A DNA stretch of 64,000 nt from Lucifuga dentata (lineage: Eukaryota; Chordata; Actinopteri; Ophidiiformes; Bythitidae). This document shows, piece by piece, positions 59,601-64,000 of this stretch; position 1 is the first letter of the stretch; each line of letters starts with the position of its first letter. The notes under the pieces are model-generated. The model saw only the letters and a list, made by a program, of their open reading frames with translations. It did no database searches and was not told where the DNA came from. The stretch is taken from NCBI GenBank assembly GCA_014773175.1, contig VXCM01003629.1, positions 5,942 through 69,941 on the forward strand, given 5' to 3'. The translations under genes and the position numbers were made by a program.

Positions 59601-62600
59601 AGAATCACCTAGAAATCCAGCGGAGCAGGTACAGGTATAGCCATTGATGTGATCCTCACAGGTGGCTCCATTCAGACATGGTTCAGACTCACACTCATTG
59701 ATGTCAACCGAGCAGTTCTCTCCTGTAAAACACGTCACGTGACTTACAGGCCATTTGGCAAATATAAGAGCTGAGATTCTTTCTGATTGGTTGTTTCAGT
59801 TTGACTGACCAGCGAATCCTGACTGGCACTGACAGATATATCCAGCAGCATCGGCGAAGCTCAGCTCCCATTCCAGGTCCCAGTGAGACGGATCTGAACG
59901 TTGGAAACATTCCCCATCATTCTCACACGGCTGCTCGGCACATTCGTCAATGTCCATCTCACAGTTCTGTCCCTCGTAACCTGGAGGACAAAGACGGAGG
60001 GAAAGCATCATGATGAATGGCACATGGGTCGTTACACCATACAGAGGAGTGAACATTTGGGGAATAAAATTGTCTGATTCCATGATTTTTGACTCTATAT
60101 GATGATGAGAGTGTGCTTTATATACATGCTAAACATCATAAAAATCATTCCTAAAAATCATTCCTAAAAAACACCCAAAGCATCCTGAAAGGACATTCCT
60201 AAAAAGCATTCCTAAAAAGCATGTTAAGCATCATAAACAAGCATTCTTAAAAAAAAAAAAAAAAGCATTCTTAAAAAACCATTCCTAAAACTCACCCTAA
60301 GCATCCTAAAAGGGCATTCCTAAAAAACATTCATAAAAAAAATTCCTAAAAAGTATTCCCAAAATCATCCTAAAAGCATCCTAAAAAGAATCCTAAGCAT
60401 CCTAAAAATAATTCCTAAAAAGTGTCCTAAGCAATCTAAAAAGCATCTTAAGTATCCTAATATTCATTCCTGAAAGCATCATCCTAAACTTCCTAAAAAC
60501 CATCTTTAGCATCCTAGACATTCCTAAAAACCATCGTAAAAAGCTTTCCTAATCTTCCTAATAAGCATCCTAGGCATCCAAAAAAAGGCATCTTACACAT
60601 ATTAGAAAGCATCCTGAGAATCCTATAAAGCATCATAAGCATCCTAAAAAGCATCCCAACCATTTTTAAAACCATCCTAATCTTCCTAAAAACCACCCTG
60701 TTTTGTACACTGTGTGTAGTTCCTGCACCTGGCCAGCAGAGGCAGCTGTATCCTTTGAATCCCTCCAGGCACTTGGCTCCATGCTGACACGGATCAGAGA
60801 TACATTCCAGGATGTCCTCCTCGCAGCGTTCCCCATGGAATCCCGTGTCCGTGCAGTCACATTCATAGCTGCAACACACAAATCACACAGGAAGAGACGA
60901 AAAGTTCTCAGCACGACTGAGTTTGGCGTGTTAACTTATGACATGTAGGATGTGTTAGAAATCTGTGTGACATGAGATGTGTTTATCGCAGGATAACAGA
61001 CTGCGGTACTTCATGGTTCCATCATGCAGAGGAGAACATACATGTTACTGTTATAAATTTGTGATGTGACATAAGACTTTGATATCATGAAATAATTGTT
61101 AACTTGGGCTAATGAGCAGAGGAAAGCCTCAAAAAGGGAGAAAAGTGCCAATACTTATGATGTGTACTTAAGTAAATACTCAGGAAATGTACTTACCTAC
61201 TTCAGTACTTTCAGTTATGGGTCAGTCCCCCCCCCCGGNCCCCCCCCCCGGGTTATTTTTCATTTGACTTTCTGCTGTCAGTTATTATTATTAATGAGAA
61301 AAATAACTGCAAACAGACATTAATTCTTATGAACACACCTTAGCCCGTCTGTGGAAACTTCCGTACCTGTTCACCATGTCGTGACAGACGGCTCCATTCT
61401 GGCACGGCTCGCTGATGCACTCATCTACGTCCACCTCACAATCAGCACCATCGAATCCGGGCGGACACACACAGGAGTATGTGGCGATAAGGTCACGGCA
61501 GGTGGCACCGTTGTGGCAGGGGTTGGACTCACATTCATCTATTTCCATCTCACAGTTGACTCCTGGTGAAGGAGGAGAAAGAAGGAGCAATGATGAGGAT
61601 GCTGAGGAAGATGAAGATGATGAATATGAGCTGCTGCTGTAATCACGTTTTCATTGAAGGTCAAAGGTTTTTACTCGACCAATTTAGGCATCAAGTTCAG
61701 GTTATTGGTGGCGGGGGAGGAGCATTCAGCATGTGACGTCTTGCAGTGTTTAGTTTCCAAACTCGTATCTTCAGCCCTGTGATGTCATAGAGGTCAGTTT
61801 GCCGTCTGCAGCCACAATAATGTTCCACATAATCAACGACAGATTTACCGTGTCGATATGAGAAAATATCATCATCACCCTTCATTCATAAATGTCTGTC
61901 ACAGCATCTTTTATCATTTGCCTTTAAAGAGGCATATACAGTATTTCATTATTTCCATGTCAGGAAGTGATTCGTAAAACACACCAGATGAATCAGGATA
62001 AATATGAAGGAGCTCATTAACACACTTCATGTTTACCTGAAACACACCTGACCACAACGCTACTTTAATGTGACACGATGCTCTGATTTTATGAATGAGC
62101 TTCAATTATCACGGTGCTTATTTAGTGAAACGTTGCGTACTTAACGTGATTTTTTTTATGAATCTGGCCCAAAGTATCGACAATCTCTGATGCTTTTGGA
62201 TCAGCAGGAAATCAAGGACAGAAATGAGGAAGGAAGGAAGGAAGGAAGGAAGGAAAACAGAAAGATGTAATAGAGTTCTCAGAATGGAAACAGCAAATTA
62301 TCGAGTTAATGCCTCCAATCTGGATACAGCAGCATGTGGATTTAGTTACTTCATAGTCAAACGATCAATCATTGGAACATGTATGTGGCGTGTCTGACAG
62401 GAATCCGTGACGCTCTGTGGCGTGCTGGATAAAAAGCAGCAGGTGAAAACGTGATGGAAGTTTGGTGTTTAGTGTCAGTGCACACAGAGTTTATCTGAGC
62501 TGCAGATAAGACGCTCTTAAAATTCTCCTCATTCTCACTTTATCACCAACACAAAAACACTTTGGAATGCAGAGGACAGAGGAGAAACGCGTTCTCAGCG

Positions 62601-63944
62601 ACTCTGTCTCACTAATCACCATCTCACCAAACTACAACTCCATCACCAAACCACTTTCTTGTTTACACACAGGTTACATCCTAGAACACACAGGTAACAT
62701 CCCAGAACACACACAGGTAACACCCCAACACACAGGTAATATCCCAGATCACACTTTAAGATCCAACAGCATTCTCACTTGTTCTGAGCAGCACCAATGA
62801 AAGCAAAAGATCCAACATAACGGAAACCAGGATGCCAATCCCAATGCTTAAACTGCATTATGTGGATGATTGCGTGTGTATGGTGCGTGCGTGTGTGCGT
62901 GCGCGTGTACCCGTAAAGCCGAGCAGGCATTCACACTCGTAGTGATCCTTCTCGTTGATGCAGGTGGCGTTGTTCTCACAGGGCCGTGACGCACACTCGT
63001 TGATGTCGATCTCACAGGTGTAGCCCTGGAAACCCGGCACACAGAAACAGTGGAACTCTGCCACTCCGTCCACGCAGATCGCTCCGTTCTGACACGGCTC
63101 CGACAAACACTCGTTCACGTCCTCCTCACACATCTTCCCTTCAAACCCCGGAGCGCAGCGACACTCAAAGCCCTCAGGTAGCAGAACACAGGTGCCGTTG
63201 TTCCGGCAGGGTTCGTCGATGCAGTCGGTTACGTGCGTTTGGCAGTACCGGCCTCCGTATCCAGCAGGACAGCGGCAAAAATACCCGTTCAACTTGTCTA
63301 CGCACTGAGATCGAGGCTCTGAACACGGATTACTCTCACACTCGTTCACCTCCTCCGTGCAGGTATCACCTGTGAGTCCGTCCGGGCAGGTGCAGCGGTA
63401 ATCTGTGGTGCCGGGGGTGCTGGTGCATTCCGCACAGGGGGAAAAGGAGCAGGCGTCGTACAGCTCGTCACAGTTTTTGCCCATGTATCGCACGCCGTGT
63501 CTGGGACAGATGCAGGCGTAGTCGTCCACGGTGTCCACGCAGGTCGCGCCATTCTTGCAGGGAGCAGACACGCATTTATCTGCTGTGGCTGTGCAGAGAG
63601 TTCCTGGAAAAGACAGGAAACAGCCATTAATCTATATAAAGTATCACAGCGATCCGCAAATATTTTTTTAATTTGCTTCAAAATACACAGATCAGCTTAA
63701 AAACTAATCAAAGGGAAATGTATCAAATATATCAGCAAACAAATCAATTATATCAGGTTACCAGATTTAGTGAGGATGGGTTATGTTTTAAGGAGTCTGG
63801 AGAAAATACAGTTTTGCACGAAAACATTTCATTAATCTGTTTAGGCATAAATGGGCGTGGCTTATAGCTTCATCTTCAAGAAATATGGAAAGACGCTTCT
63901 GCACCCACGAGGCTGAGCACAACTAAAAACTTGGAGGCTGCCAT
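50456..63944 (-). CDS. crb2: Crumbs homolog 2, apical polarity receptor
   Basis: Single-pass apical membrane protein that organises the Crumbs-Pals1-Patj complex and epithelial/photoreceptor polarity. Coding exons in transcript order: 63944-63905, 63603-62911, 61562-61367, 60868-60729, 59980-59810, 59722-59609, 59369-58425, 57013-56439, 55828-55663, 54855-53985, 52014-51898, 51724-51598, 50677-50456. They sum to 4377 nt, 1458 residues, with all phases matching. Order: signal peptide, 13 EGF repeats, laminin G 1, EGF, laminin G 2, two EGF, laminin G 3, about five EGF, transmembrane segment, short tail ending ERLI. The tail ([26 protein letters not shown]) matches CRB2 rather than CRB1. Whether it is crb2a or crb2b cannot be told here. 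Confidence 0.95.
50817..51401. mobile_element. TTAA-bounded inverted-repeat element, copy D
   Basis: 585 bp from TTAAAGGACCATGCCATCCA to GTATGGTCCTTTAA, in the last crb2 intron. Same orientation as copy A. Confidence 0.8.
51598..52014 (-). CDS. crb2: crb2 exons 11 and 12, last EGF repeats
   Basis: Exon 52014-51898 ([20 protein letters not shown] to CMPGFTGS) and exon 51724-51598 ([19 protein letters not shown] to [10 protein letters not shown]). The 173-bp intron between them is typical in length. Donors are GTAAGC and GTATGC. Confidence 0.93.
53225..53935. repeat. GGTAGGTGGTTGTTAGGTGG minisatellite in crb2 intron
   Basis: About ten units of 65-75 bp (GGCTGTAGGTTGTAAGCAGT then GGTTGTTATAGTGGTGTTGG). 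It ends about 50 bp from the 53985 exon end. A looser GGTTGCTGGGTGGTTGC stretch at 52100-52150 is related. The rest of intron 52015-53984 is unassigned. Confidence 0.85.
53985..54855 (-). CDS. crb2: crb2 exon 10, laminin G domain 3 and EGF repeats
   Basis: 871 nt: [17 protein letters not shown] and NIa-type laminin G 3 ([33 protein letters not shown]), then [32 protein letters not shown] and [17 protein letters not shown]. Joins EC|VYT upstream and RCQ|WDY downstream. Confidence 0.95.
55111..55612. mobile_element. Inverted-repeat element, GCTTGGTAATACTCG end
   Basis: The left end GCTTGGTAATACTCGTGCGAA is mirrored by TTCGCAACAACGAGTATAAACC then AAGC at the right. 502 bp, no coding capacity. 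The target duplication is unclear (TAAAG left, TTAAG right). Confidence 0.6.
55663..55828 (-). CDS. crb2: crb2 exon 9, two EGF repeats
   Basis: 166 nt: [19 protein letters not shown] and [20 protein letters not shown]. The acceptor could be read 4 nt downstream, but only the 55828 start keeps frame with the preceding exon. Confidence 0.93.
56439..57013 (-). CDS. crb2: crb2 exon 8, laminin G domain 2
   Basis: 575 nt encoding [20 protein letters not shown] to [18 protein letters not shown] and GCISDDTCK. The [10 protein letters not shown] and FKGCLQD blocks are hallmarks of the second laminin G-like domain of Crumbs. The frame runs on past the donor (GTAGGAAG at 56438) into intron. Confidence 0.95.
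57070..57198. other. Join duplication at a transposon edge
   Basis: The segment CCCCTCACATGCTCTGTTTC and onward before N at 57133 recurs after it, duplicating the left target site and first bases of the hAT element that follows. Treat only the right-hand copy as real. Confidence 0.8.
57168..57454. mobile_element. Non-autonomous hAT element with 8-bp target duplication
   Basis: 287 bp, CAGGGATGAGCAATT at the left and AAGTTGCTCATCCCTG at the right (inverted). It is flanked by ACCCAACT at 57160-57167 and 57455-57462. Interior GGGCCGGATATGGCCCGC is typical of fish hAT-N elements. Lies in crb2 intron 7. Confidence 0.9.
58425..59369 (-). CDS. crb2: crb2 exon 7, EGFs and laminin G domain 1
   Basis: 945 nt. 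It encodes [31 protein letters not shown], then laminin G 1 ([14 protein letters not shown] to [19 protein letters not shown]) and [20 protein letters not shown]. Single large exon. The 59609 exon joins as FLG|NLC, and the exon ends CFQ plus one base completing E of the next exon. Confidence 0.95.
59609..61562 (-). CDS. crb2: crb2 exons 3-6, EGF repeats
   Basis: Exons 61562-61367 ([28 protein letters not shown]), 60868-60729 ([14 protein letters not shown]), 59980-59810 ([16 protein letters not shown] with a long insertion rich in acidic and aromatic residues, as in other Crumbs proteins) and 59722-59609 ([14 protein letters not shown]). Most junctions fall at the Gly codon (G|G) near the end of an EGF module, so the exons shuffle whole domains in phase. 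The intron 59981-60728 holds a CCTAAAAAGCATTCCTAAAA array. Confidence 0.95.
60130..60690. repeat. CCTAAAAAGCAT tandem array in crb2 intron
   Basis: About 35-40 imperfect 12-19-bp units (GCATCCTAAAAAGCATTCC) filling most of intron 59981-60728. The translated frame through it is an artefact. Confidence 0.85.
61880..62172. mobile_element. Partial copy of the GGCCCAGATTCATAAA MITE
   Basis: It shares with 20929-21585 the blocks TCATTCATAAA, AAAGAGGC, ATGAATCAGGATA, CACACCTGACC/CACCTCACAG, ATGAATGAGC and the right end TTTATGAATCTGGCCC. The left terminus is missing. In crb2 intron 2, which also has a GGAAGGAAGGAA run at 62229-62255 and short ACACAGGTAACATCCCAG repeats at 62670-62750. Confidence 0.65.
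62911..63603 (-). CDS. crb2: crb2 exon 2, first six EGF repeats
   Basis: 231 codons with six EGF modules: [70 protein letters not shown] and [14 protein letters not shown]. The sixth is completed in the next exon. Several have the calcium-binding EGF pattern (D/N-x-D/N-E-C). The second module lacks the usual spacing between cysteines 2 and 3. Confidence 0.95.
63905..63944 (-). CDS. crb2: crb2 first coding exon (signal peptide), proposed
   Basis: The ATG at 63944-63942 opens [14 protein letters not shown], ending one base into a codon before GTGCAG. Joined to the phase-matching 63603 exon it reads [13 protein letters not shown], a good signal peptide with likely cleavage after ATA. The donor is weak, but the same GTGCAG donor is used at the 60729 exon. 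The intron is 301 bp with a TTTTCCAG acceptor. The alternative is a signal exon outside the window. Confidence 0.65.
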
Positions 63945-64000
63945 GAGCTGCCACCAGTCAGGACATCAGGGCTTCAGGACATCAGGGTGTCAGGGAGTCA

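Overview
This is a vertebrate, almost certainly teleost (probably spiny-rayed fish), genomic window. It holds three spliced protein-coding genes with GT-AG introns and animal-specific proteins, set in long introns and spacers full of CA/GT, CT and CTT microsatellites, minisatellites and fish-type palindromic DNA transposons. Exon joins below were checked by hand: reading frame carries through every junction, and the coding totals are exact multiples of three.

Layout. (1) 568-6324, minus strand: nek6, a NIMA-related Ser/Thr kinase. Eight coding exons (273 codons) are present; the last, C-terminal exon lies off the left edge. (2) 6325-12622: nek6 5' region and a head-to-head spacer with simple repeats, inverted-repeat elements and a promoter-like motif cluster next to dennd1a. 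(3) 12623-43317, plus strand: dennd1a (connecdenn 1), 23 coding exons, 967 residues once two assembly duplications in the last exon are discounted. Its introns hold a DIRS-like fragment, L2-like LINE pieces, hAT and mariner-like pieces and several tandem arrays. (4) 43318-50455: spacer with two palindromic elements and a roughly 2-kb minisatellite. (5) 50456-63944, minus strand: crb2 (Crumbs 2), 13 coding exons, 1458 residues, complete if the proposed signal-peptide exon at 63905-63944 is right.

The order crb2 - dennd1a - nek6, with dennd1a and crb2 tail-to-tail and dennd1a and nek6 head-to-head, matches the human 9q33 block CRB2-DENND1A-LHX2-NEK6 and not the paralogous CRB1-DENND1B-LHX9-NEK7 block of 1q31; residue-level comparison also favours the 9q33-type members. 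LHX2 is absent from the short nek6/dennd1a spacer. The three genes do not form one pathway: Crb2 is an apical polarity receptor, Dennd1a a Rab35 exchange factor in clathrin-mediated endocytosis, Nek6 a mitotic kinase.

Assembly quality. There is one 551-base N gap (19696-20246) and 18 single-N joins. At least 14 of the joins are flanked by a repeated segment, about 63-66 bases where measured, i.e. unmerged contig overlaps. Two of them break the dennd1a reading frame artificially.

I found no undescribed biological system that I could defend. The most interesting material is the structure of the repeats (a six-copy TTAA-bounded inverted-repeat family, a minisatellite grown inside a palindromic transposon, clean transposon insertions with target duplications) and the compact nek6/dennd1a promoter region.
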